Program-made: the position numbers and the translations under genes | NCBI GenBank assembly: GCA_947495685.1 | Contig: CANLZY010000013.1 | Span: forward strand, 62,001 to 126,000 | DNA: 64,000 bases | Source of the DNA: an uncultured Tropicimonas sp. | Lineage (GTDB): Bacteria > Pseudomonadota > Alphaproteobacteria > Rhodobacterales > Rhodobacteraceae | Direction: 5' to 3' | Part shown: one piece after another, positions 47,489 through 56,344 of the stretch | Layout: every line of letters starts with the position of its first letter | Position numbering within the stretch: the stretch's first letter is position 1 | The notes under the pieces: model-generated | The model's input: only the letters and a program-made list of their open reading frames with translations | What the model was told of the DNA's origin: nothing | Database searches by the model: none

Positions 47489-47743
47489 ATGTCGAACCAG
47501 TATCCGGTTGAGGCGCAGATATGCTCAACGCCGGTCAGGATCACCGTGACCACCGGCACGCATCGGTTGGACCGGGCCGAATGGTTGTTGGACGGCGAGG
47601 CAGGCGGGGTGTTTCACGCCGGCTTGCCAGCGGACCTGATCGAAGACAACCGGCGGGTCGAGCGGATCACGCCAATGTCCCGCGCCGTTTTCGACACCCT
47701 TTCCCGAGCAGGCCCCCTGATCTGCAAGACCGTGCATTGTTGA
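47489..47743 (+). CDS. Small hypothetical protein, 84 residues
   Basis: I do not recognise it. The frame gives a plausible protein (MSNQYPVEAQICSTP..., DRAEWLLDGEAGGVFHAGLPADLIEDN) with two cysteines near the C-terminus and no Arg/Pro runs. The ribosome site is weak, and the gene would begin 12 bases after a strong terminator, so it would need its own promoter. Convergent with the SH3/EGPW gene. Confidence 0.4.
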   Translation: MSNQYPVEAQICSTPVRITVTTGTHRLDRAEWLLDGEAGGVFHAGLPADLIEDNRRVERITPMSRAVFDTLSRAGPLICKTVHC

Positions 47744-47825
47744 GCCGGGTCATCGACATGCTGCCCGTTGATCGTCCGGAACGGGCACCTCCAACGTGTC
47801 CGTTCCGGAGTTTCGCAACAGGTTG

Positions 47826-50417
47826 CTATCTGCGCAGGCCACCCGCTCTGGCACCGCCAGACGGCCTGCCACCGGACGGCCTGCTCCGTTGCGGGGTTGC
47901 CTTTCTCGGGGCCGATTTCTGCATCGTCCTCTGATTGGCTTTCTGGCGGGACTGGCTATCACGGTGCACGTTGGAGGGCGCCCGCTGCTGCGTTTGTGGC
48001 CGACTCTGTTGCGTGCGGGCAGGTGTCTTGTTTACCGGCTTGGTCGTAGGCCTGCTCGCATTTGGGAGGGTCGACGGTCTTGTCGTCGGCAGGTTTCCCG
48101 CTGCCGGGCGGTTCGCGCCGGTCGCGGGTTGGGTTGGCCGTGATCCCGCAGGCCGGTTCTTCAGGGCTCCGGTGGCCGCACCGGCTGCCCCGGCGCGGTC
48201 TTGCAGGGCGGACGCCCGGTCCGATCCACGAATGTCGCTGCGCTCGGGTGGGGAAACATTGCCCCAGCCGTCGCCGTCCCACTTCTGCCATTCATCCCCG
48301 GATTTCCGGTAGACGCTGCCATCATTGCCGGCGAGCACGTTCCCCCGACGCCCCGAAACAGCGAATCCTGTGCCCTTGGTGCTGTCCCATTTCACCCCGC
48401 GGCCGGTGTCGGTCGATCCACCGGAGATCTTCCCGGCATTCGGCCCCTTTCGCACGACGGCCGAGCCCCAGCTTCCGTAGGGCCCACTGCCGCCCTTGGC
48501 AACAACGCCAGCCTTGTTCGACGGAGAGCCAGCAGCGATGAAACCACGCTGGACGTCTCCGCCCCAGGCCTTTGCGCCGCGTGCGTAGTTTCCGTTCGAA
48601 GGGTTGTAGACGGACGCCGCAGCAAGGCCACGATAGGGCCCGTAGCCATAGCCGTATCGCCCAAATGCCCCCCGGGCCGGGTTGTAATAGGCACGCGATC
48701 CATAGGTGATCGGGCGCGGGTAATAGACCGGGACGCGGTAGTAGCGGTTGTAGGACCGATAGCGCCAGCCGGTGCCGTACACCAGAACGCCCCAGGCCAG
48801 GAACGACCACCAGTAACCGGGCAGATAGCGATAGTAGACGCGCGTCGGGCTGCTCTCGTAGATCCGGACATAGGTCGTGTTGTAGGCCGAGGACGTCGCC
48901 GGAATTTCATATATTGCCTCGGGCACACTTTCGGCGATGTCCCACGGGCCTTCGGGTGAAGACGACGTGAACCAGACGCCGTCCAGGATCAGGAAATAAG
49001 CATCCTCGACCTGGATAACCTGGCTTTCGGTATTGGCGGCAAGTTGCAGGTCGGTCCCCTCGATGGGCTCGAAGATCGGGTCGCCGTCGTACAGGACCGT
49101 CGGCATCTCCACCATGTCGCGGCTCACCTCGACGACCTCGGGGATGGAGGCGCGCAGCCGCGCTTCCGCCGCTTCGGATGTATCGGGAATCGACGCGCGC
49201 ACGGAATAATACGGCACGTCGTCCGGGATGGCGCGGAAGTCCGTCGGCAAATCGTCGGTTGCAAATGCCCACGGGCCTTCCAGGGAGGCTGCACTGAACC
49301 ACCGTCCGGACACGAGGAAGTAGAACACGCCCGAGGCCTTGAGGCGGAACACATCCGATTCCGAGTTCGACAGCCATTCGAGATCCCCTCCGGGCACATC
49401 CTCAAAGACGGGCGGGCCCTCGGAAACGATCATTTCGGCCGGACTGTCGGAGTAGAACACCTCCGGCGCGTCACCGTCGTAGGGCACGCCTGGCACAGCT
49501 GCCTTGGCGTCGTCCCAGGAGCCGTCGTCGGGTAGCGCGGACAAGGGCTCGGGAAGCTCGGTCGTCGCGGTCCAGGGGCCTTCCAAAGCTGGCGCCGCAA
49601 GCCAATGTGTCTCGTCTCGCAGGAAAAGCTGGTCTTCGGTTCGGAACAGGTCCCAGTTCGTGTTGACGACAAATTCCGCCGTCGACGTTCCGCCAACCGG
49701 CGCGAACACAGGTTCCCCGTCGGTCATCAGCAGCCGCGCCGGGGCGCTGGCCACGAAAATGGCTGGTGGATCGAACGCCAGCCCGCTCACGTCGGTCTGC
49801 TTTCCGATATCGGCCAGTTTTGCTGCGACCCGTTCCGTCGGGACAAGAATTTCACCGGTCGGCAAAAGGTCTCCGACATCGACAGACAATGCCGTGACGG
49901 CCTCGCGGCCCAATGTGCCGAAATCCATCTGGAAAATCGTCGGGTCGGTCATCGAGACCGCGTCGGGATCGTCGGTCCGGCGCAGCTTGACGGCGAGGCC
50001 AATCACCCCGAACACGGGTTCGGCCTCGGCTGTTCGATAATACTCGGCGGCGATCAACGCCTTCAGGGTCTCGACGCTGTCCCACTCGGAATACTGCGGT
50101 TCGTGCAGGACAATGAAGCCGCTGCCGGACAGTTCAAAGGCACGTGGCCAGCCCAGGTCGCCTTCAGGTTCAGCCAGCTCCAGGTATTTGCCGCTGGCGA
50201 AGCCTTGTTCGCCGTTGAAGTTGACTGCGCACCAGCTTCCCGATTCGTTGCAGTCGGAGAGGTCGACGCTTGACCCTTCCGGGATGGTTCCGATTGTTCC
50301 GTAGGATGTGCCAGGGCCAGACCGGAAGTTCACATTTGCAGTGGTGAACGCAGGCTGTGAAAACGCCGTTGTTGCTGTCATCACGACGATCATTCCAGAA
50401 GAAACAAGTTTCTGCAC
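47826..50417 (-). CDS. Large exported protein: SH3b domain, three EGPW repeats, Tyr-rich and basic tails
   Basis: A protein of about 863 residues. Start taken as GTG at 50417, with AAGGAC upstream and a signal peptide (QKLVSSGMIVVMTATTAFS); ATG 50393 is an alternative. An SH3b domain (NVNFRSGPGTSYGTIG...) follows. Three tandem ~100-residue units centre on 'WFxAxSLEGPW': ALEGPWTATTELP, SLEGPWAFATDDLP and SPEGPWDIAESVP. Then a hydrophobic stretch (YLPGYWWSFLAWGVLVYG), a Tyr/Arg/Gly-rich region (RYRSYNRYYRVPVYYP...), and a low-complexity Pro/Thr/Gln/Arg tail ending GGLRR. This resembles proteins labelled carbohydrate-binding V/XII in relatives (recollection only). Cell-surface attachment is inferred. 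Confidence 0.85.
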   Translation of the reverse strand: MQKLVSSGMIVVMTATTAFSQPAFTTANVNFRSGPGTSYGTIGTIPEGSSVDLSDCNESGSWCAVNFNGEQGFASGKYLELAEPEGDLGWPRAFELSGSGFIVLHEPQYSEWDSVETLKALIAAEYYRTAEAEPVFGVIGLAVKLRRTDDPDAVSMTDPTIFQMDFGTLGREAVTALSVDVGDLLPTGEILVPTERVAAKLADIGKQTDVSGLAFDPPAIFVASAPARLLMTDGEPVFAPVGGTSTAEFVVNTNWDLFRTEDQLFLRDETHWLAAPALEGPWTATTELPEPLSALPDDGSWDDAKAAVPGVPYDGDAPEVFYSDSPAEMIVSEGPPVFEDVPGGDLEWLSNSESDVFRLKASGVFYFLVSGRWFSAASLEGPWAFATDDLPTDFRAIPDDVPYYSVRASIPDTSEAAEARLRASIPEVVEVSRDMVEMPTVLYDGDPIFEPIEGTDLQLAANTESQVIQVEDAYFLILDGVWFTSSSPEGPWDIAESVPEAIYEIPATSSAYNTTYVRIYESSPTRVYYRYLPGYWWSFLAWGVLVYGTGWRYRSYNRYYRVPVYYPRPITYGSRAYYNPARGAFGRYGYGYGPYRGLAAASVYNPSNGNYARGAKAWGGDVQRGFIAAGSPSNKAGVVAKGGSGPYGSWGSAVVRKGPNAGKISGGSTDTGRGVKWDSTKGTGFAVSGRRGNVLAGNDGSVYRKSGDEWQKWDGDGWGNVSPPERSDIRGSDRASALQDRAGAAGAATGALKNRPAGSRPTQPATGANRPAAGNLPTTRPSTLPNASRPTTKPVNKTPARTQQSRPQTQQRAPSNVHRDSQSRQKANQRTMQKSAPRKATPQRSRPSGGRPSGGARAGGLRR

Positions 50418-50684
50418 GACACGTCCTTTCTGTCCTTGGTCAGCCAGCGCAGCGTGCCGAATGCCTGTTTCCTGGGCCCATTCCGGGAGCGTCACCGCAA
50501 CGCGTCCATGGGGGCAATTGCTCGCACTCTACAGAGTCCGAGACGACGATGATCTATTTCTCAAGCCTTTTGGCCGAAATGCAAGGTTGTGTTCTGGATT
50601 GGGCAGCACGAGCCGACGCTCTCGGGCGGCGGCAGGGCGGCCTTTGCCGTCGGGCGACGGCTTGGTCAGGATAGCGTGGGACGA

Positions 50685-50731
50685 GACACGATGGGCATGG
50701 GGGCGGCTACGTCTTCGATGCCCATCGTGTC
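50685..50731. repeat. 14-base perfect inverted repeat in a gene-free stretch
   Basis: GACACGATGGGCAT (50685-50698) and ATGCCCATCGTGTC (50718-50731) are perfect arms around 19 bases. It lies in the 388-base gap 50418-50805, between the divergently read start of the EGPW-repeat gene and the end of the L,D-transpeptidase gene (both minus). No T-tract follows either way. Otherwise I see no gene in the gap. Confidence 0.6.
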
Positions 50732-50805
50732 TGGTGGCACGGCAGGCGTCAGGCTTTGGACGGTGTCTAATCAGGCAGGTTTCCCAAGCGACCTTCCTTG
50801 GTCGA

Positions 50806-51366
50806 TCAGGACACGAAAACCCGCGTTCCGATGGGAACCTGGGAGTACAGCACCTTGACGTGTTCGTTCTGGAGGCGGATGCAGCCCGACGAAAATGATC
50901 GGCCGATCGTCCAGGGCTGTGGTGTGCCATGGATGCGGTAAAGCGTGTCGCGATTGCCCTGGTAGAGATACAGGGCCCTTGCACCCAGCGGATTCTTCTC
51001 GTGTCCGCCCGGAAGCCCGCCAGACCACTTTGCATAGACCTGCGGCTCTGCGCGGATCATGCTGGCGGTCGGGGTCCAGCTTGGCCATTCGGCCTTGCGG
51101 GCAACGCGGGCTGTGCCCTTGAAATTCCGGCCCTCGGCGCCGGCGGCGATGCCATAGCGCATGGCCTTGCCGTTCCCGAGAGTCCAGTAGAGGTAGTGGT
51201 CTTCCAGCCGGACATGGATCTGCCCCGCCGGAAGCGACGAGGTGACTGAGACCTGCTGGGGCATGAGCCTCGCCGGGATTTTGGGTTTCTTCGCGGTCTT
51301 CGCCAGCGCCGGAATCGGCAGACTGGCGGCGCTGGCGGCAAGGAGGAACGCGCGGCGGCTGATCAT
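50806..51366 (-). CDS. Exported L,D-transpeptidase (YkuD)
   Basis: A 186-residue protein with a twin-Arg-like signal (MISRRAFLLAASAASLPIPALA) and a complete YkuD domain: IHVRLEDHYLYW, GARALYLYQGNRDTLYRIHG with catalytic His, and SFSSGCIRL with the nucleophile Cys. It cross-links peptidoglycan (3-3) or anchors proteins to it. The upstream region holds divergent signals for the HAAT operon. Confidence 0.93.
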   Translation of the reverse strand: MISRRAFLLAASAASLPIPALAKTAKKPKIPARLMPQQVSVTSSLPAGQIHVRLEDHYLYWTLGNGKAMRYGIAAGAEGRNFKGTARVARKAEWPSWTPTASMIRAEPQVYAKWSGGLPGGHEKNPLGARALYLYQGNRDTLYRIHGTPQPWTIGRSFSSGCIRLQNEHVKVLYSQVPIGTRVFVS

Positions 51367-51533
51367 TGAGACGGCTCCGAAGCTGTTCTGGACTATTGGT
51401 TCACCCTACAGGATCCGGGCCTCCAAATGTAGGGGGAGCCTGTTTTTCATGGCGATCGCGGGCGAAGTGTTGCCGTGGATCAATATTTTCGATCCTCGGA
51501 ATGCATGCGTCCGACCGGTGTTGCACGGATTAT

Positions 51534-51549
51534 TTGAACGTTTGTTCAA
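51534..51549. promoter_or_regulatory. Palindromic operator before the acyl-CoA ligase/ABC transporter operon
   Basis: TTGAACGTTTGTTCAA is an inverted repeat with six-base arms (TTGAAC/GTTCAA) and a four-base spacer. It lies just upstream of a candidate -35, a typical position for a TetR- or GntR-type repressor acting on fatty-acid or CoA-ester signals. No such regulator gene is in the window. Confidence 0.6.
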
Positions 51550-51556
51550 AAAATAT

Positions 51557-51587
51557 TTGACGACTCCCCGGATGCTGGATCTATAGT
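51557..51587 (+). promoter_or_regulatory. Candidate sigma-70 promoter of the HAAT operon
   Basis: TTGACG (51557-51562) as -35 and TATAGT (51582-51587) as -10, with a 19-base spacer, slightly long. Located about 55 bases before the ligase start in a locally AT-rich region. Confidence 0.4.
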
Positions 51588-51642
51588 GAGTCCAAGCCGA
51601 AAAGGCTGCGGTGTCGAAATGGCACCAAAGGGAGGATATCTG

Positions 51643-53616
51643 TTGAACGTGACCGCAACGCCCACGGGTGATCTGTGTTCGGTACCCGCCCTTCTGCGGC
51701 GAAATGCGCGGGAGTTCGGGGACCGGTCCGCATATCGCGAAAAGGAATACGGGATCTGGCAAAGCTGGACCTGGTCGGAGGCGCTTCAGGAGGTGGAGTG
51801 GCTCGCCTTTGGGTTGCTGGCGCTCGGGATCGAGCGTGGAGACCATGTTGCCGTCATTGGCCGAAACCGCCCCGATCTCTACTGGTCGATGATCGCCGCG
51901 CAGATGTGCGGCGCGGTTCCGGTGCCGCTCTACCAGGACGCGGTCGCCGAGGAGATGGCCTATGTTCTGGAGCATTGCGGCGCGCGGTTCGTGGTTTGCG
52001 GAGACCAGGAGCAGGTCGACAAGGTGATCGACGTGCAGGAGCGTCTGCACCAGATCGAGCACGTTCTGTACCATGACAAGCGTGGCATGCGGAAATACGA
52101 CCACGAGCACCTGAACTGGCTGCGTGACATCCGCGACGAGGGCAAGGCGTCTCACTATCGCCATGAGCACGAGCTGGAAAAGCGCGAGGCGGAGCTGACC
52201 TACGACAGCACCTGCGTGATGCTCTACACCTCCGGCACGACGGGCAAGCCCAAGGGGGTGGTGCTGTCGAACCGGAACATCATCGAAACCTCGAAGAATT
52301 CCAGCGAGTTCGACCACCTGCGCGCCGATGACGAGATCCTCGCCTATCTGCCGATGGCCTGGGTGGGGGACTTCATCTTTTCGATGGGGCAGGCGCTGTG
52401 GAACGGGTTCTGCGTGAATTGCCCTGAGAGCGCCGAGACGATGATGACCGATCTCAAGGAGATCGCGCCGTCCTACTACTTTGCGCCGCCGCGGGTCTTC
52501 GAGACCCAGCTGACCCAGGTGATGATCCGGATGGAGGACGCCAGTCCGCTCAAGCGTCGGCTGTTCCGGCACTACATGGGGTTGGCCAAGCGGGTCGGTC
52601 CGAAGATCCTGGACGGCAAGCCCGTCGGCACGCTTGACCGGCTGCGTTATGCCGTCGGCGAAGCCATTGTCTACGGCCCGTTGAAGAACACGTTGGGATT
52701 CTCCAAGGTGCGGGTCGGCTACACTGCTGGCGAGGCGATCGGGCCGGAGATCTTCGAGTTCTACCGGTCGCTGGGGATCAACCTGAAGCAGCTTTATGGT
52801 CAGACAGAAGCGTCCGTTTTTATCGCCCAGCAGCCAGACAACGAAGTGCGGGCCGATACGGTCGGGGTGAAATCGCCGGGCGTCGAGATCCGGATCGCCG
52901 ACAATGGCGAGATCTTCTATCGCTCGCCGGGAACGTTCATCGAATACTACAAGAACCCGGAGAGCACCGCCTCGACCAAGGATGCCGAAGGTTGGGTGGC
53001 CACGGGCGATGCGGGGTTCTTTGAGGAGGGCTCTGGACACCTTCGGATCATCGACCGGGCCAAGGACGTCGGCAAGATGGCGGATGGCCATATGTTTGCG
53101 CCCAAGTATGTTGAAAACAAGCTGAAATTCTATCCCGATGTCCTTGAGGCCGTGGTCCTGGGGAACGGGCGCGACTTTTGCACGGCGTTCATCAACATCG
53201 ATCTGACGGCGGTCGGAAACTGGGCGGAACGGAACAACATCGCCTATGCTTCGTACCAGGAATTGGCGAGCCATCCCAAGGTGTTGGAGACGATCCGCGC
53301 CCATGTGGAAGAGGTGAACATCTCGGTGGCGCAGGACGACATGCTGTCGGCCTGTCAGATCCAAAGGTTCCTTGTCCTGCACAAGGAGTTGGACGCGGAT
53401 GACGGCGAGATGACCCGGACCCGAAAGGTGCGCCGGCGGATCATCGAGGAGAAATACGCCGACCTGATCGGGGCGCTCTATGATGGATCCGACAGCATCT
53501 ATACCGAGACCGAGGTGACCTATGAGGATGGCCGCAAGGGCAGCATTTCGGCGACATTGCAATTGATCGATGCGGCAACGGTAGTTGCGAAATATCAACA
53601 GGTTGCAGCCGAATGA
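51643..53616 (+). CDS. AMP-binding long-chain acyl-CoA synthetase-like ligase
   Basis: A ligase of about 657 residues that activates a carboxylic acid to its CoA ester via an acyl-AMP. Motifs: P-loop YTSGTTGKPKGVV, QLYGQTEA, the hinge/ATP block EGWVATGDAGFF and IDRAKDVGKMADGHMFAP. The start is unclear: TTG at 51643 has GGGAGG at good spacing; ATG at 51619 is an alternative. Located at the head of the ABC uptake operon, so it likely acts on the imported substrate. The catalytic Lys of the C-terminal subdomain was not clearly located (TRTRKVRRR is the usual position). Confidence 0.9.
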   Translation: MNVTATPTGDLCSVPALLRRNAREFGDRSAYREKEYGIWQSWTWSEALQEVEWLAFGLLALGIERGDHVAVIGRNRPDLYWSMIAAQMCGAVPVPLYQDAVAEEMAYVLEHCGARFVVCGDQEQVDKVIDVQERLHQIEHVLYHDKRGMRKYDHEHLNWLRDIRDEGKASHYRHEHELEKREAELTYDSTCVMLYTSGTTGKPKGVVLSNRNIIETSKNSSEFDHLRADDEILAYLPMAWVGDFIFSMGQALWNGFCVNCPESAETMMTDLKEIAPSYYFAPPRVFETQLTQVMIRMEDASPLKRRLFRHYMGLAKRVGPKILDGKPVGTLDRLRYAVGEAIVYGPLKNTLGFSKVRVGYTAGEAIGPEIFEFYRSLGINLKQLYGQTEASVFIAQQPDNEVRADTVGVKSPGVEIRIADNGEIFYRSPGTFIEYYKNPESTASTKDAEGWVATGDAGFFEEGSGHLRIIDRAKDVGKMADGHMFAPKYVENKLKFYPDVLEAVVLGNGRDFCTAFINIDLTAVGNWAERNNIAYASYQELASHPKVLETIRAHVEEVNISVAQDDMLSACQIQRFLVLHKELDADDGEMTRTRKVRRRIIEEKYADLIGALYDGSDSIYTETEVTYEDGRKGSISATLQLIDAATVVAKYQQVAAE

Positions 53617-53710
53617 GTGGTCTGGAACGGACATCGCGGGCGATGCGGGGGCTGGGTCTCCTGGCCAGCAGGAAACAGGCGCGGGCCGCCGCAGGATGTG
53701 GGGGTGACGC

Positions 53711-54529
53711 ATGAGCGTTCCGGCAGGACCGTATCTGACAGAGGACGGTCGCCAGATTGGCGATGTCCTGATGGAGATGAAGAACATCACGCTGAAGTTT
53801 GGCGGCGTCGTGGCGATCAAGGATATCTCCTTTGATATTCGAGAGGGCGAGATCCGGGCGATCATCGGGCCGAATGGCGCGGGGAAGTCCTCGATGCTCA
53901 ATGTTATCAGTGGGTTCTATCATCCGCAGGAAGGCGAGGTCTGGTACAAGGGCAGCGTCAGGCCGGCAATGAAGCCATTCGAAGTGGCGCGACAGGGTGT
54001 GGGGCGGACGTTCCAGAACATCGCGTTGTTCGAGGGGATGACGGTTCTGGACAACGTCATGACCGGCCGGCTGACGCATATGCATGCCTCGGTCTGGGAT
54101 CAGGCGATCTGGTGGGGAAAGGCCGAGCGGGAAGAGGTGTTCAACCGCGATCAGGTCGAGAAAGTCATTGATTTCCTTGAGATTCAGGCGATCCGCAAGA
54201 CTCCGGTGGGGCGGTTGCCGTACGGCCTGAAGAAGCGAGTGGAACTGGCGCGGGCGCTGGCCGCCGAGCCAAGCCTGCTGCTGCTGGACGAGCCGATGGC
54301 CGGGATGAACGTCGAGGAGAAAGAGGACATGAGTCGCTTTATCCTTGATGTGAATGACGAATTTGGCACCACCATCGCGTTGATCGAACACGATATGGGC
54401 GTGGTGATGGACCTGTCGGACCGGGTTGTCGTGATGGATTACGGCAAGAAGATCGGCGACGGCACACCCGACGAGGTGCGCAACGACCAAGCCGTCATCG
54501 ACGCCTATCTGGGGGTGCCACATGAGTGA
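53711..54529 (+). CDS. HAAT-family ABC transporter ATPase (LivG-like)
   Basis: A 272-residue ATPase: Walker A GPNGAGKSSMLN (about residues 55-66), signature region LPYGLKKRVELARALA (LSGGQ diverged to PYGLK), Walker B LLLLDEP and the LivG-specific GMNVEEKEDM. It powers uptake with the LivF-like partner at 58899. Substrate of the system is inferred, not known. Confidence 0.93.
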   Translation: MSVPAGPYLTEDGRQIGDVLMEMKNITLKFGGVVAIKDISFDIREGEIRAIIGPNGAGKSSMLNVISGFYHPQEGEVWYKGSVRPAMKPFEVARQGVGRTFQNIALFEGMTVLDNVMTGRLTHMHASVWDQAIWWGKAEREEVFNRDQVEKVIDFLEIQAIRKTPVGRLPYGLKKRVELARALAAEPSLLLLDEPMAGMNVEEKEDMSRFILDVNDEFGTTIALIEHDMGVVMDLSDRVVVMDYGKKIGDGTPDEVRNDQAVIDAYLGVPHE

Positions 54530-54706
54530 TCTTTCGATCAATTCGGTAGAAATGGTTGGTCAAAACGGCCGAAAAACGGGTCGTTCTGGTCCTTTGACGG
54601 GCCTGCGGGACGTCGGGACGGGTGGATCGGGCAAGACTCCGGTCGTTTTGGTCGGATCGACCAATGAAATCGACCGGAACGTGGACGAAACCAAGCGGAG
54701 GGCGCC

Positions 54707-55666
54707 GTGGAACTGCTGAACAAGATTTTCATCGCGCCGTTTGTCGATATGGTCGCGGCGCCGGACTTCCTGATGCAGGTGCTGTGGGAAGGCCTTGTGT
54801 CGGGCGTGCTCTATTCGCTGATCGCGCTGGGCTTCGTGCTGATCTATCGCTCCAGCCGGATCTTCAACTTTGCGCAGGGCATCATGGTGGTGTTTGCCGC
54901 GCTGACGTTGGTGGGCTTGCACGAGATGGGTGTGCCGGCCTGGCTCTCGGTGTTTCTGACGCTGGCGGTGATGTTCGGGTTGGCGGTGTCGGTCGAGCGG
55001 ATCGTGCTGCGCCCGCTGGTCGGACAACCGGATATCATCCTGTTCATGGCGACCATCGGGATCACGCTGTTCCTGATCGGGCTGGGCGAGATCATCTTTG
55101 GCGGCGAGAACAAGCAGATGATCACCAAGGAGCTGGGCATTCCGACCGGCAGCACGGATTTCGACATCCTGGGTGGCTACGTCAGCTTTCAGCATATCGA
55201 CATCACGGCGGTGGCGGTTGCGGGCCTGTTGGTGACATCGCTGCTGCTGTTCCTGAACAAGACCCGCATGGGCCGGGCGATCCGGGCGCTGGGGGATGAC
55301 CACCAGGCGGCGCTGTCGGTGGGGATCAGCCTGCAGACGATCTGGATCCTGGTCTGGTTCATCGCCGGGATCATCGCGCTGGTGACGGGTATTGCCTGGG
55401 GTTCGCGCGCCGGTGTGTCGTTCGCGCTGGAGGTGATCGCCTACAAGGCGCTGCCGGTTCTGATGCTGGGCGGGCTTGAATCCATTCAGGGCGCGATCAT
55501 CGGCGGGTTGATGATCGGGATGCTGGAGAAGATGTTCGAGATCTACTGGGGCCAGCCGATCCTGGGAGGCAACACCGAAAGCTGGTTTGCCTATATGCTG
55601 GCGCTGGTGGTGCTGCTGTTCCGTCCGCAGGGGCTGTTCGGCGAGAAGATCATCGAGAGAGTCTGA
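54707..55666 (+). CDS. HAAT-family ABC transporter permease (LivH-like)
   Basis: A 319-residue inner-membrane permease with about eight helices and the LivH pattern: GVLYSLIALGFVLIYRSSRIFNFAQG at the N-terminus, then ALGDDHQAALSVGIS (the EAA-like coupling loop) and a GGLESIQGAIIGGLMIG segment. GTG start with GGAGG upstream. The 177-base spacer after the LivG gene carries no convincing gene. Confidence 0.93.
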   Translation: MELLNKIFIAPFVDMVAAPDFLMQVLWEGLVSGVLYSLIALGFVLIYRSSRIFNFAQGIMVVFAALTLVGLHEMGVPAWLSVFLTLAVMFGLAVSVERIVLRPLVGQPDIILFMATIGITLFLIGLGEIIFGGENKQMITKELGIPTGSTDFDILGGYVSFQHIDITAVAVAGLLVTSLLLFLNKTRMGRAIRALGDDHQAALSVGISLQTIWILVWFIAGIIALVTGIAWGSRAGVSFALEVIAYKALPVLMLGGLESIQGAIIGGLMIGMLEKMFEIYWGQPILGGNTESWFAYMLALVVLLFRPQGLFGEKIIERV

Positions 55667-55668
55667 GC

Positions 55669-56049
55669 ATGGCGCACCAGAGCCGGCTGGCCGGTATCAG
55701 CATCGATTGCGACACCGGGAACCTCGACAGGGCAGCCGATTTCTGGCGGGCGGCGTTTGGCGACACGAAGCGCCGCAAGACCCAGGGCGACGACAAGTAC
55801 GTGGTTCTGGACCGGCAGCGCGGGTTGAACGTGGAGGTTCAGCGGGTCGACCACCCCAGCCGGGTGCATATCGACATCGAGACGGATGACATCGAGGCCG
55901 AGGCAACCCGGCTGGAGGCGCTCGGGGCGCGGCGGGTGGAAAAGATCGAGACCTGGCTTGTGATGGAGGCGCCGACCGGACACCGGTTTTGCCTGATCCG
56001 CGGCAAGGGCAGGAAATTCAAGGCAAAGGCACGGGTCTGGCAGGGGTGA
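55669..56049 (+). CDS. VOC-superfamily (glyoxalase/bleomycin-resistance fold) protein
   Basis: A 126-residue vicinal-oxygen-chelate protein: LAGISIDCDTGNLDRAADFWRAAFGD, then VHIDIETDDIEAEATRLEALGARRVEKIE and FCLIRGKG. It starts two bases after the permease stop and lies inside the transport operon. It may bind or modify the imported compound; function unknown. Confidence 0.85.
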   Translation: MAHQSRLAGISIDCDTGNLDRAADFWRAAFGDTKRRKTQGDDKYVVLDRQRGLNVEVQRVDHPSRVHIDIETDDIEAEATRLEALGARRVEKIETWLVMEAPTGHRFCLIRGKGRKFKAKARVWQG

Positions 56050-56092
56050 CGCACCAGTTTGCGCACCGGTTCCGGGACGAGAGGACAACGAT

Positions 56093-56344
56093 GTGGCCAA
56101 GATAATTGCAATTCTGAACGTGGTGGCCTGGTCCGGTTTCTGGGCATTTGGCTATCTGGCACTGAGTGCCGACAGCAAGGACACGGGCAGCGTGATGACC
56201 GCGCTGATCCTGGCTGTGGCCGGGGCCGGGGCGGGCATCTGGGCCTATCTGTGGCTGGTGCGCCACAACGAGTCGACCGGATATGCCCGGAAGCCGAACC
56301 GAGCGGTGCCCGAGCAGCACCGCCAGACCGAGGAAAACGTCTGA
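56093..56344 (+). CDS. Small two-helix membrane protein in the HAAT operon
   Basis: An 83-residue protein with two hydrophobic segments (IIAILNVVAWSGFWAFGYLAL and VMTALILAVAGAGAGIWAYLWLV) and a polar tail (RHNESTGYARKPNRAVPEQ). GTG start; its stop overlaps the next permease start (TGATG). I do not recognise a family. Position suggests an accessory or subunit role with the permeases. Confidence 0.7.
   Translation: MAKIIAILNVVAWSGFWAFGYLALSADSKDTGSVMTALILAVAGAGAGIWAYLWLVRHNESTGYARKPNRAVPEQHRQTEENV

Noticed and set aside
47826-48300. Low-complexity DNA at the 3' end of the EGPW gene
   Set aside because: It encodes a Pro/Thr/Gln/Arg-rich tail in an intact frame; not an independent repeat element.
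54522-54719. 65-codon frame overlapping the LivG-like stop by ATGA
   Set aside because: The overlap looks attractive, but the sequence (many Gly/Thr/Arg and no hydrophobic core) does not look like a protein and it overruns the next gene's start.
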